A DNA stretch of 64,000 nt from Flavobacteriaceae bacterium PS02334 (GTDB taxonomy: Bacteria > Bacteroidota > Bacteroidia > Flavobacteriales > Flavobacteriaceae): positions 1 through 64,000 of the forward strand of contig JASCOH010000004.1 of the NCBI GenBank assembly GCA_029959295.1, given 5' to 3'. A model generated the notes under the pieces. It worked only from the letters and a program-made list of their open reading frames with translations, ran no database searches and was not told the DNA's origin. Below, piece after piece: positions 26,072 to 33,634 of this stretch (positions are counted from its first letter, which is position 1; the number at the start of each line of letters is the position of its first letter). Position numbers and translations under genes: made by a program.

Positions 26072-26749
26072 TTATTTCGTAGGTTTTCCTCCAACAATGA
26101 CCACAATTTCTCCTTTTGGAGGTTTTGTTTCAAAGTGTTTCAATACTTCCGCAACTGTTCCACGGATAGTTTCTTCATGTAATTTTGATAATTCTCTTGA
26201 CACTGAAACCGCTCTGTCTTCCCCAAAATATTGAATAAATTCAGTTAAAGTTTTTACCAATTTATGTGGCGAAACATATAAAACCATCGTTCGGGTTTCC
26301 TCAGCTAAAGCCAAATATCTTGTCTGTCTTCCTTTTTTATCAGGCAGAAATCCTTCAAAAACAAATTTATCATTCGGCAAACCGCTATTGACCAAAGCCG
26401 GCACAAAAGCAGTCGCGCCAGGAAGGCATTCCACGTCAATATTATTTTCAACACAAGCGCGCGTCAGCAAAAATCCAGGATCAGAAATCGCCGGAGTTCC
26501 CGCGTCAGAAATCAAAGCGATCGTTTCGCCAGATTTCAATCTTGAAATTAAATTTTCCACTGTTTTATGCTCATTGTGCATGTGATGGCTTTGCATGTGC
26601 GTTCCGATTTCGAAATGTTTCAGCAGTTTGCCACTGTTTCGAGTGTCTTCTGCCAAAATTAAATCGACTTCTTTCAAGACTTTTATTGCTCTGAAAGTCA
26701 TGTCTTCAAGATTGCCGATTGGCGTTGGAACTAGATATAATTTTGACAT
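26072..26749 (-). CDS. rsmI: 16S rRNA (cytidine(1402)-2'-O)-methyltransferase
   Basis: A 225-residue SAM-dependent tetrapyrrole-methylase-fold enzyme that 2'-O-methylates C1402 in the ribosomal decoding centre. Diagnostic motifs are LYLVPTPIGNLEDMTFRA at the N-terminus, AEDTRNSGKLLKHF, ALISDAGTPAISDPGFLL, and LPGATAFVPALVNSGLPNDKFVFEGFLP. The C-terminus (PPKGEIVVIVGGKP) is typical of the shorter RsmI forms. A long inverted-repeat element lies just upstream. Confidence 0.96.
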   Translation of the reverse strand: MSKLYLVPTPIGNLEDMTFRAIKVLKEVDLILAEDTRNSGKLLKHFEIGTHMQSHHMHNEHKTVENLISRLKSGETIALISDAGTPAISDPGFLLTRACVENNIDVECLPGATAFVPALVNSGLPNDKFVFEGFLPDKKGRQTRYLALAEETRTMVLYVSPHKLVKTLTEFIQYFGEDRAVSVSRELSKLHEETIRGTVAEVLKHFETKPPKGEIVVIVGGKPTK

Positions 26750-26763
26750 TTATTATTTTTTTC

Positions 26764-26925
26764 TAACCGCAGATTCGCAGATTTATTTTCTTTTTTTGCC
26801 ACAGATTGAAAGGATTAAAATGATTCCTGTTTTTTTTTTGAACAACAGTAAATAATCCGTGAAAATTCTTTTAATCTGTGGCAAAAAAAATCGCAAGCAC
26901 AATTAAAAATCTGCGAATCTGCGGT
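26764..26925. repeat. Nested inverted-repeat intergenic element
   Basis: Two concentric palindromes fill the gap between rsmI and the Glu-rich gene. The outer arms (26766-26784 and 26907-26925) form a perfect 19-bp pair starting ACCGCAGATTCGCAG. The inner arms (26791-26807 and 26873-26889) form a perfect 17-bp pair containing GCCACAGATT and continue for another ~10 bp with few mismatches. The inner part shares its sequence with the element at 54721-54794. Confidence 0.85.
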
Positions 26926-26931
26926 AACTTC

Positions 26932-28074
26932 TTATTTAAATTTATTTTCGACAACTTCCAAAAAGCGTTCTTGAAAATCTTCTTTGCCTTTCCATTCGTT
27001 ATAATCTGGTTTTACCAAATCTTCAATGAAATTTTTAGCGTCTTGAAACGTATCAAAAGTGTTCAATTGCGATAAAACTCGGTTGAAATCTTCGTTGCTT
27101 CCCCCAAAAAGATGGTTTACAAAACCAACTCTGTCGTTCAAACCAATTGTGATTCCTTTGGTTACTTTTTCAACATGAGGTTTTGGTTCTTCCTTTGTAG
27201 CTTCTACTTTTTCTTCCTCTTTTGTAGCTTCTTCTTGAACTAGCTCTTGTGCTTTTACTTCTTCTTCGGGCTTAACTTCTGCTTTATTTTCCTCTTCGTG
27301 ATCGTGTTCGTGCTTTTTCTCGATTTCCGCTTTCACGAATTCCAAGTCTTTATAATGATCGCCTAAGAAATCTTCAAAAATGATTTGGTGCCCCGATTCT
27401 TTTGCTACTTCTTCAACCGTTTCTTCTTCTTTTTTATCAAAAGCCAATTCAAAAGCGGGTGCAAAATCATCTTCTTTTTTCGTTTCTTGCGGAGTTTCCA
27501 TAGTAGCGATTTCTTCTACTTTTGGTTCCACTTCTTGATCGACAGCTTCTTCGGCTTCTTCCAAAGTTGGTTCTTCCGTTTCAAAAACAACAGTCGGTTC
27601 TTCTTCTAAATCTTCTTCCGAAAGTTCAATTTGACCCACAACCACTTTTTCTTCTTCCGCTTGCGGTTCTATTTCTTCGGATTTCGTTTCTTCTTCAGAT
27701 TCCACTGCTGCTATCTCCTCATTTTCAGATTCGCTTTCTTCAACAGCTTCTTCCTCTTTTATGTCATCCGTATGATTTGCTTTCTCTTCACTTACAATTT
27801 TCTGAGCTTCTAAAGCAACTTCTTCTTGAGTATCCAAAGCAACTTTGCCTGCAACTACATTTTCATCAAAAGCAGTTTCCAAAACTTCATAAGCTTCAGA
27901 TTTGCCGATTGTGGGTTGCAATCCTGCGAAATTTTCTTCTACAAAAAGCAAAACTGACAGTTTCTCATATACTTTTTGAGATTCTTGGTGCAACTGAACT
28001 AGCTCAGATTTGTTTTTCAGCTTCAAGATTCTGTGCGCAATGCTGATTAATTCGGCTTCTAACTTTTTCTTCAT
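26932..28074 (-). CDS. Acidic Glu-rich protein of unknown function
   Basis: A 380-residue protein with three parts. Residues ~1-60 are a basic helical head (LEAELISIAHRILKLKNKSELVQLHQESQKVYEKL). Residues ~85-320 are highly acidic, low-complexity and rich in Glu, Val, Lys and Ala (predicted disordered). The C-terminal ~65 residues form a conserved folded domain (GITIGLNDRVGFVNHLFGGSNEDFNRVLSQLN ... FIEDLVKPDYNEWKGKEDFQERFLEVVE). No signal peptide or membrane span is present. I do not recognise a characterised family. It is divergent from tdk. Confidence 0.8.
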   Translation of the reverse strand: MKKKLEAELISIAHRILKLKNKSELVQLHQESQKVYEKLSVLLFVEENFAGLQPTIGKSEAYEVLETAFDENVVAGKVALDTQEEVALEAQKIVSEEKANHTDDIKEEEAVEESESENEEIAAVESEEETKSEEIEPQAEEEKVVVGQIELSEEDLEEEPTVVFETEEPTLEEAEEAVDQEVEPKVEEIATMETPQETKKEDDFAPAFELAFDKKEEETVEEVAKESGHQIIFEDFLGDHYKDLEFVKAEIEKKHEHDHEEENKAEVKPEEEVKAQELVQEEATKEEEKVEATKEEPKPHVEKVTKGITIGLNDRVGFVNHLFGGSNEDFNRVLSQLNTFDTFQDAKNFIEDLVKPDYNEWKGKEDFQERFLEVVENKFK

Positions 28075-28114
28075 AACTTTTGATATATAATTGAGTAAAG
28101 CAACGGTTTTTTAA

Positions 28115-28122
28115 TAAATTTG
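28115..28122 (+). promoter_or_regulatory. Putative -7 promoter of tdk
   Basis: TAAATTTG matches TAnnTTTG; the ATG at 28176 is 53 nt downstream. Confidence 0.5.
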
Positions 28123-28175
28123 TTTCTGTCACAAAGTAAAAAAAACTAATCCTTTTTAAGGCTGAAAATTACAAA

Positions 28176-28799
28176 ATGTTTCTCGAAAATACAGTAAATC
28201 ATAAAGAACAATTTGGCTGGATTGAAGTAATCTGCGGTTCGATGTTTTCGGGAAAGACCGAAGAGCTGATTCGCCGACTGAAAAGAGCTCAATTTGCCAA
28301 GCAGAAAGTGGAAATTTTCAAACCTGCAATCGACACGCGCTACCACGACGAAATGGTGGTTTCGCACGATGCAAACGAAATTCGCTCCACGCCTGTTCCC
28401 GCTGCCGCAAACATCAGAATCTTGGCGCAAGGTTGTGACGTTGTCGGCATTGATGAAGCGCAGTTTTTTGACGATGAGATTGTTTCGGTCTGCAATGATT
28501 TGGCCAATTCTGGAATTCGAGTGATTGTCGCGGGATTGGATATGGATTTTAAAGGAAATCCGTTTGGACCAATGCCGGCACTTATGGCAACGGCTGAATA
28601 TGTGACAAAAGTGCATGCAGTTTGCACCAGAACCGGAAATTTAGCCAATTATAGTTTCAGAAAAGCAAACAATAATAACTTGGTTATGCTTGGTGAAACT
28701 GAAGAATATGAACCATTGAGTCGTGCCGCTTATTTTAATGCGATGAAGGAATTGCAGGACAATGAGCAAAGTTTTTTTGCTAAGAAAAAAGATATTTAA
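28176..28799 (+). CDS. tdk: Thymidine kinase (type II)
   Basis: Phosphorylates thymidine to dTMP in the salvage pathway. 207 residues, standard size. The Walker A is [19 protein letters not shown] (residues ~19-37), Walker B is [13 protein letters not shown], and the lasso/thymidine-binding end is [19 protein letters not shown]. The usual structural zinc site of TK1-like enzymes (two Cys pairs) is mostly gone: only one Cys remains in HAVCTRTGN, and the second pair is replaced by PLSRAAY. Activity is still expected from the intact active site. Confidence 0.95.
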   Translation: MFLENTVNHKEQFGWIEVICGSMFSGKTEELIRRLKRAQFAKQKVEIFKPAIDTRYHDEMVVSHDANEIRSTPVPAAANIRILAQGCDVVGIDEAQFFDDEIVSVCNDLANSGIRVIVAGLDMDFKGNPFGPMPALMATAEYVTKVHAVCTRTGNLANYSFRKANNNNLVMLGETEEYEPLSRAAYFNAMKELQDNEQSFFAKKKDI

Positions 28800-28800
28800 T

Positions 28801-28880
28801 TTTAGATTTCAGCGCACAGACTTAAATGACCTTATATACCTTAAATGGTAAAAGTCAAAACAGATAAGGCATATAAGAAC
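28801..28880. repeat. ATATACCTTAAATGGTAAAA-type intergenic repeat fragment
   Basis: The spacer after tdk contains AAATGACCTTATATACCTTA and GATAAGGCATATAAGAAC. These resemble, on the opposite strand, the ATATAAG segments near 15793-15820. It is probably a decayed copy of a dispersed element. Confidence is limited because similarity was judged by eye. Confidence 0.4.
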
Positions 28881-28933
28881 ATATTAGCGAACTTCAATTT
28901 TAAACTTTTTAATGTTTTCAATATGAAACTTTG

Positions 28934-28941
28934 TAACTTTG
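28934..28941 (+). promoter_or_regulatory. Putative -7 promoter of murF-alr
   Basis: TAACTTTG is an exact TAnnTTTG match. It overlaps the possible TTG codon at 28939, arguing that translation begins downstream at 28975. Confidence 0.55.
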
Positions 28942-28974
28942 AATCTCTCCAACTTTCAAACTAAAAAAGAAAAA

Positions 28975-31416
28975 TTGAGCTTAAAAATCCAACACATCAT
29001 TCCTGAAATCAAAGCTGTTTTCAACGGAAAATCCCAATTAGAAATCGACAATGTTTCTATCGACAGCCGTTCGCTTCAGAATAATTCTGGGACATTATTT
29101 TTTGCGTTATCTGGAGCAAATAATGACGCGCATCAATATATCGAAGACTTGATTTTAAAGGGAGTTCAGAACTTCGTGGTCAATCATATTCCAAATAATT
29201 TAGAAGGCAAAGCCACTTTTTTAGTCGTAGAAAACACATTAAAAGCGTTGCAGGATTTTGCTTCATTTTATAGAAAATCGTTCCATTTTCCAATTATCGG
29301 AATTACCGGAAGCAACGGAAAAACCATCGTAAAAGAATGGCTGAATTTTCTCTTGAGTCCGGATTATAATATTATCAGAAGCCCGAAAAGTTATAATTCC
29401 CAAATCGGAGTGCCACTTTCGGTGATTTCAATTAATGAAAAACACAATCTAGGAATATTTGAAGCCGGAATTTCCACGACAAACGAAATGGAAAAACTGG
29501 AAAAAATTATCCAGCCGACGATTGGAATTTTGACGAATATCGGTTCTGCTCATGACGAAGGTTTTCAAAATTTGGAGGAAAAAATTACGGAAAAACTTCG
29601 CCTTTTTGAAAATTCCGAAATTCTTATTTATCAAAAAAATAATTTGGTTGATTCGCTTATAAACCCAAATCTGGAGACGTTTACTTGGAGTTTTGAAGAC
29701 GAAAAAGCGAATGTTTTTATTACGAAAAAATCAATTTCAGATAAAACGCAATTACACATTAAATTCGGAGCTACTTTTTTTGACGTAATTATTCCTTTTC
29801 AGGATAAAGCTTCGGTTGAAAATGCTATCAATTGTTTGATGACTTTGTTGCATTTGGGTTATTTGCCGGAAGTAATTCGCCAGAGAATACAATTGTTGTA
29901 TTCCGTAGAAATGCGCTTGAAAGTCAAAAACGGCAATAATAATACAGCTATAATTGACGACAGCTACAGCTCTGATTATCAATCTTTAAAAATTGCTCTA
30001 GACTTTTTAGAACAGCAAAAACAATACAAAAAGAAGACGATAATTCTTTCGGATATTATTCAAAGCGGATTGCCAACGGATGAATTATATACCAAAGTTT
30101 CTGAATTAGTAACTTCCAATAAAATAGACAGAATCATCGGAATTGGAGAAGAAATTTCTACGTATTCTGAGAGTTTCAAAAACATAATTACCTATAAAAA
30201 TACCCAAGATTTTATTGCTGATTTCAAGAATCTGACTTTCGAAAACGAAACGATTCTAATCAAAGGCGCACGAATTTTCCAGTTTGAAGAAATCACTTCT
30301 TTATTGGAAGAGAAAACGCACGAAACAGTTTTAGAAATCAACTTGAATGCCATCAGCCACAACTTGAATTTCTTCAAATCAAAATTAAAACCAGAAACCA
30401 AATTAATGGTCATGGTCAAAGCATTTGGCTATGGAAGTGGCGGATTTGAAATTGCAAAATTATTAGAATACCATAAAGTCGATTATCTCGGTGTTGCTTT
30501 TGCCGACGAAGGAATTTCGCTGAAAAGTGCCGGAATCACGTTGCCAATTATGGTCTTGAATCCAGAAAACACAAGCTTTCCTGCGATAATTGAGCATAAT
30601 TTAGAACCTGAAATTTATTCTATTAAAGGTCTGCGAGCCTTTTTAAAAATTGCAGAGCAGAGAAATTTACAGCATTTTCCGGTTCATATAAAATTGGATA
30701 CCGGAATGCACCGTCTTGGTTTTCAAGAAAATGATTTGGATGAATTGATTGCGACTTTAAAAAATACGCCTTCGATAAAAGTAAAAAGTATTCTGAGTCA
30801 TTTGGCGACGAGCGATGATTTGAAGCATCACGAATTTGCAAAATCCCAAATTGCTTTGTTTGAAAAATTGTCTTCAAGAATTGTAAGTGAACTTTCAATA
30901 CAGCCGATTCGTCATATTTTAAATACTTCGGGAATTAGCAATTATCCGGAAGCGCAATATGATATGGTTCGCTTGGGAATCGGACTTTACGGAGTTTCCA
31001 ATGATCCTTCGGAAACAAAATATTTGGAAAATGTTGGGACTTTAAAATCCATTATTTCCCAAATCAGAACGATTCAAGCTGGAGAAAGTGTGGGTTATGG
31101 AAGACGTTTTATGGCGGATAAAGAAACCAAAATCGCCACAATTCCCATTGGTTATGCCGACGGAATTCCGAGAAGTTGGGGCAATGAAACTGGGTATATT
31201 ATGATTAAAAACCAGAAAGCGAATATCGTCGGAAGCGTTTGCATGGATATGCTGATGGTGAATGTGACCGACATAGATTGTTTGGAAGGCGATGCTGTAA
31301 TTATCTTCGGAGAAAATCCGAATGTGACTTATATTGCTGAGAAATTGGGCACAATTCCGTATGAAATTTTGACTGGAATTTCGCATCGTGTAAAACGTGT
31401 CTTTTATCGAGAATAG
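28975..31416 (+). CDS. murF-alr: Bifunctional UDP-MurNAc-tripeptide:D-Ala-D-Ala ligase / alanine racemase fusion
   Basis: A 813-residue fusion typical of Bacteroidota that makes D-alanine and adds D-Ala-D-Ala in peptidoglycan synthesis. The N-terminal half is MurF: SIDSRSLQNNSGTLFFAL, the P-loop IIGITGSNGKTIVKEWL, and TNIGSAHDEGF. The C-terminal half (from ~residue 455) is a PLP alanine racemase: MVMVKAFGYGSGGFEIAKLL carries the Schiff-base lysine, followed by HIKLDTGMHRLGF and SVGYGRRF. In the MurF half, MurF-specific residues are not all verifiable by eye. The start is TTG at 28975 (MSLKIQHIIPEIK); an upstream TTG at 28939 falls inside the promoter element. Confidence 0.94.
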   Translation: MSLKIQHIIPEIKAVFNGKSQLEIDNVSIDSRSLQNNSGTLFFALSGANNDAHQYIEDLILKGVQNFVVNHIPNNLEGKATFLVVENTLKALQDFASFYRKSFHFPIIGITGSNGKTIVKEWLNFLLSPDYNIIRSPKSYNSQIGVPLSVISINEKHNLGIFEAGISTTNEMEKLEKIIQPTIGILTNIGSAHDEGFQNLEEKITEKLRLFENSEILIYQKNNLVDSLINPNLETFTWSFEDEKANVFITKKSISDKTQLHIKFGATFFDVIIPFQDKASVENAINCLMTLLHLGYLPEVIRQRIQLLYSVEMRLKVKNGNNNTAIIDDSYSSDYQSLKIALDFLEQQKQYKKKTIILSDIIQSGLPTDELYTKVSELVTSNKIDRIIGIGEEISTYSESFKNIITYKNTQDFIADFKNLTFENETILIKGARIFQFEEITSLLEEKTHETVLEINLNAISHNLNFFKSKLKPETKLMVMVKAFGYGSGGFEIAKLLEYHKVDYLGVAFADEGISLKSAGITLPIMVLNPENTSFPAIIEHNLEPEIYSIKGLRAFLKIAEQRNLQHFPVHIKLDTGMHRLGFQENDLDELIATLKNTPSIKVKSILSHLATSDDLKHHEFAKSQIALFEKLSSRIVSELSIQPIRHILNTSGISNYPEAQYDMVRLGIGLYGVSNDPSETKYLENVGTLKSIISQIRTIQAGESVGYGRRFMADKETKIATIPIGYADGIPRSWGNETGYIMIKNQKANIVGSVCMDMLMVNVTDIDCLEGDAVIIFGENPNVTYIAEKLGTIPYEILTGISHRVKRVFYRE

Positions 31417-31486
31417 CTATTTTTTGTTGAAAATGTTAAAATATTTATTTAATTTAGCATAACAAAAATCAACCAAAAAAAATTTT

Positions 31487-31870
31487 ATGGGACTAGCGAA
31501 AGAATTTAAAGAGTTTGCTTTTAAAGGCAATGTGCTCGACTTGGCAGTCGGTGTAGTAATCGGAGCTGCTTTTAGTGCAATTATAAAATCCCTGGTAGAT
31601 GATGTGATAACGCCATTGCTTCTCAATCCTGCATTAGAAGCTGCTGGTGCAAAAGACATTGCAACTTTAGAATGGAATAGCGTAAAATATGGTAATTTTC
31701 TATCGAACGTTATTTCTTTTTTCATTGTCGCAATTGTACTTTTTTTAATCATTAAAGGTGTAAATGCCTCACGCAAAAAAGAAGTTGAAACTCCTGCAGC
31801 ACCGCCAGCGCCTTCTAATGAAGAAAAATTATTGATGGAAATTCGCGATGCCTTAAAAAATAGACCCTAA
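31487..31870 (+). CDS. mscL: Large-conductance mechanosensitive channel
   Basis: A 127-residue homopentameric inner-membrane channel that opens under hypo-osmotic stress. N-terminal KEFKEFAFKGNVLDLAVGVVIGAAFSAIIKSLVDDVITPLL is reduced here to its hallmark segments: FKGNVLDLAVGVVIGAAF (gate/TM1) and VDDVITPLL. TM2 is NVISFFIVAIVLFLIIKGVN. The cytoplasmic helix is EEKLLMEIRDALKNRP. Length is normal. It is followed by a clear terminator. Confidence 0.97.
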   Translation: MGLAKEFKEFAFKGNVLDLAVGVVIGAAFSAIIKSLVDDVITPLLLNPALEAAGAKDIATLEWNSVKYGNFLSNVISFFIVAIVLFLIIKGVNASRKKEVETPAAPPAPSNEEKLLMEIRDALKNRP

Positions 31871-31901
31871 TAAATTTCCGCTACATTATATATTCTAACC
31901 T

Positions 31902-31930
31902 AAACCGTTTCTTGATTGAGACGGTTTTTT
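31902..31930 (+). terminator. Rho-independent terminator of mscL
   Basis: A 10-bp stem (AAACCGTTTC / GAGACGGTTT, one G-U pair) with a 6-nt loop, followed by T residues. Confidence 0.85.
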
Positions 31931-31998
31931 TACAAATATTTATTTTCATAACAAATTGTTATATTTTAAATATTCGTATTTTCAATCAGATTATTAGC

Positions 31999-32006
31999 TA
32001 CTTTTG
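31999..32006 (+). promoter_or_regulatory. Putative -7 promoter of asd
   Basis: TACTTTTG matches TAnnTTTG, 39 nt upstream of the ATG at 32046. Confidence 0.5.
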
Positions 32007-32045
32007 CATTCAGAAAATCAGTTTTAAACATTTAAAATCAAGAAT

Positions 32046-33035
32046 ATGAAAGTTGCTGTTGTTGGCGCAACCGGAATGGTTGGCGAAGTAATGCTTCAAG
32101 TTTTGGCGGAAAGAAATTTTCCTGTAACCGAGTTGATTCCTGTGGCTTCAGAGAAATCTGTCGGAAAGGAAATCGAATTCAAGGGAAAAAAGTATAAGGT
32201 TGTGGGATTGGAAACTGCCGTTGCCATGAAGCCTGAAATAGCTTTGTTTTCGGCTGGCGGAGAAACTTCTTTGGCCTGGGCACCAAAATTCGCAGAAGCC
32301 GGAACAACAGTAATTGACAATTCATCAGCTTGGAGAATGCACGCTGATAAAAAATTAATTGTTCCTGAAATCAATGCTTCAGAATTGACAAAAGACGATA
32401 AAATTATTGCAAATCCAAATTGTTCGACTATTCAAATGGTTTTGGCCCTGGCGCCTTTGCATAAAAAATACAACATCAAAAGAATCATCGTTTCTACTTA
32501 CCAATCCATTACTGGAACTGGCGTTAAAGCTGTGCAACAGTTAGAAAATGAATATGTTGGAGCAAAAGGGGAAATGGCTTACAAATACCAAATCCACAGA
32601 AATGCAATTCCTCAATGTGATTCATTTGAAGACAATGGTTACACAAAAGAAGAGATGAAACTGGTTCGAGAAACTCAAAAAATCTTAAGCGACAAAACGA
32701 TTGCCGTTACTGCAACTGCAGTTCGCGTGCCGATTGTTGGAGGCCATAGTGAAGCAGTAAATGTGGAATTTACAAATGATTTTGATGTAAATGACGTACG
32801 CAAAATCCTTCACGAAACACCGGGAGTCGTGGTTCAAGATAATACCGACACTTACACTTACCCGATGCCGTTATTTGCACAAGGAAAAGACGACGTTTTC
32901 GTGGGAAGAATTCGTCGCGATGAATCACAGCCAAATACGCTAAACATGTGGATTGTGGCTGATAACTTGAGAAAAGGTGCAGCAACAAATACTGTTCAAA
33001 TTGCTGAATATTTGGTGGCAAATAAATTGGTATAA
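32046..33035 (+). CDS. asd: Aspartate-semialdehyde dehydrogenase
   Basis: Reduces aspartyl-4-phosphate to aspartate semialdehyde with NADPH, feeding lysine/diaminopimelate, threonine and methionine synthesis. 329 residues, normal length. The NADP-binding motif is VAVVGATGMVGEVMLQVL. The catalytic cysteine is in IANPNCSTIQMVLAL (about residue 125). Other conserved segments are STYQSITGTGVKAVQQLENE and VRVPIVGGHSEAVNVEF, with the catalytic histidine in GGHSE. It is monocistronic, bounded by its own promoter and terminator. Confidence 0.97.
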   Translation: MKVAVVGATGMVGEVMLQVLAERNFPVTELIPVASEKSVGKEIEFKGKKYKVVGLETAVAMKPEIALFSAGGETSLAWAPKFAEAGTTVIDNSSAWRMHADKKLIVPEINASELTKDDKIIANPNCSTIQMVLALAPLHKKYNIKRIIVSTYQSITGTGVKAVQQLENEYVGAKGEMAYKYQIHRNAIPQCDSFEDNGYTKEEMKLVRETQKILSDKTIAVTATAVRVPIVGGHSEAVNVEFTNDFDVNDVRKILHETPGVVVQDNTDTYTYPMPLFAQGKDDVFVGRIRRDESQPNTLNMWIVADNLRKGAATNTVQIAEYLVANKLV

Positions 33036-33058
33036 AGTTTAAATTCTTATAAATATTT

Positions 33059-33090
33059 AAAAGCTACAATTGAAAAGTTGTAGCTTTTTT
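33059..33090 (+). terminator. Rho-independent terminator of asd
   Basis: An 11-bp perfect stem (AAAAGCTACAA / TTGTAGCTTTT) with an 8-nt loop, continuing into T residues. Confidence 0.85.
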
Positions 33091-33190
33091 TATACCCAAT
33101 CCAAAGCCTCAAAGCAAAAAACTAGCACCTTCAACCTTTCAACAAATCCTTAAAATATGTTAAAACAATTATTTTTATAATCCTCTTCCC

Positions 33191-33198
33191 TACATTTG
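33191..33198 (+). promoter_or_regulatory. Putative -7 promoter of the metal-related TonB locus
   Basis: TACATTTG is an exact match ending only 6 nt before the ATG at 33205. The transcript would start at or next to that codon (leaderless or nearly so). Confidence 0.5.
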
Positions 33199-33204
33199 CA
33201 TTGG

Positions 33205-33552
33205 ATGAAAAAGAAATTTGCCATAATAAATCTCTCTTTGATGCTGACAGTATTGTTTTCGATACTGTTTCAGTCTGTCCATTCTTATGAGCATTTTTTA
33301 GGCCAGGAAACGACTTTTGTTAATCATTCACAGGATGAAGGAAATACAAAAATCCAAACGCTCGACCACAATCATGAGAAATGTTTTGTCTGCGAATTTA
33401 CCTTAAGCAGTTTTATCGCGACAGAATTTACTTCTTTCAAATCACAGCTTGCTTTTGAGGCTTTTGCCCACACGAATTTTCCCGCGACAGAAACTCCTGA
33501 TGTTTTTTCAGGAAGCCTTTTCTCGCACCGCGGACCGCCTTCTAATTGCTAA
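33205..33552 (+). CDS. Small exported His/Cys-containing protein upstream of TonB receptor
   Basis: A 115-residue protein started at MKKKFAIINLSLMLTVLFS. An in-frame TTG at 33196 lies inside the promoter element and is rejected. The N-terminal signal or anchor helix spans residues ~5-24. The mature part has several potential metal ligands: HSYEHF, HSQDEG, DHNHEKCFVCEF (His-x-His near Cys-x2-Cys) and a C-terminal FSHRGPPSNC. It looks like the small metal-locus proteins that precede TonB receptors in Bacteroidota. The function is inferred from context only. Confidence 0.72.
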   Translation: MKKKFAIINLSLMLTVLFSILFQSVHSYEHFLGQETTFVNHSQDEGNTKIQTLDHNHEKCFVCEFTLSSFIATEFTSFKSQLAFEAFAHTNFPATETPDVFSGSLFSHRGPPSNC

Positions 33553-33634
33553 TTATCGAATAGGGAAACTTCCCTACTTTCTGGCTTTTTCCTTTTTGGA
33601 ATCTGCCATAATTATCATTTTAGAGTTGTAAAAA

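Noticed and set aside
27522-28046. 174-residue plus-strand reading frame rich in Leu and Pro
   Set aside because: It is the antisense of the Glu-rich gene; GAA/GAG repeats read backwards as CTT/TTC. No promoter or family match.
28146-28616. 156-residue minus-strand reading frame overlapping tdk
   Set aside because: Antisense to tdk active-site motifs; composition typical of a shadow frame.
33100-33190. Possible Zur-type operator before the TonB locus
   Set aside because: AT-rich tracts are present but no convincing palindrome could be defined.
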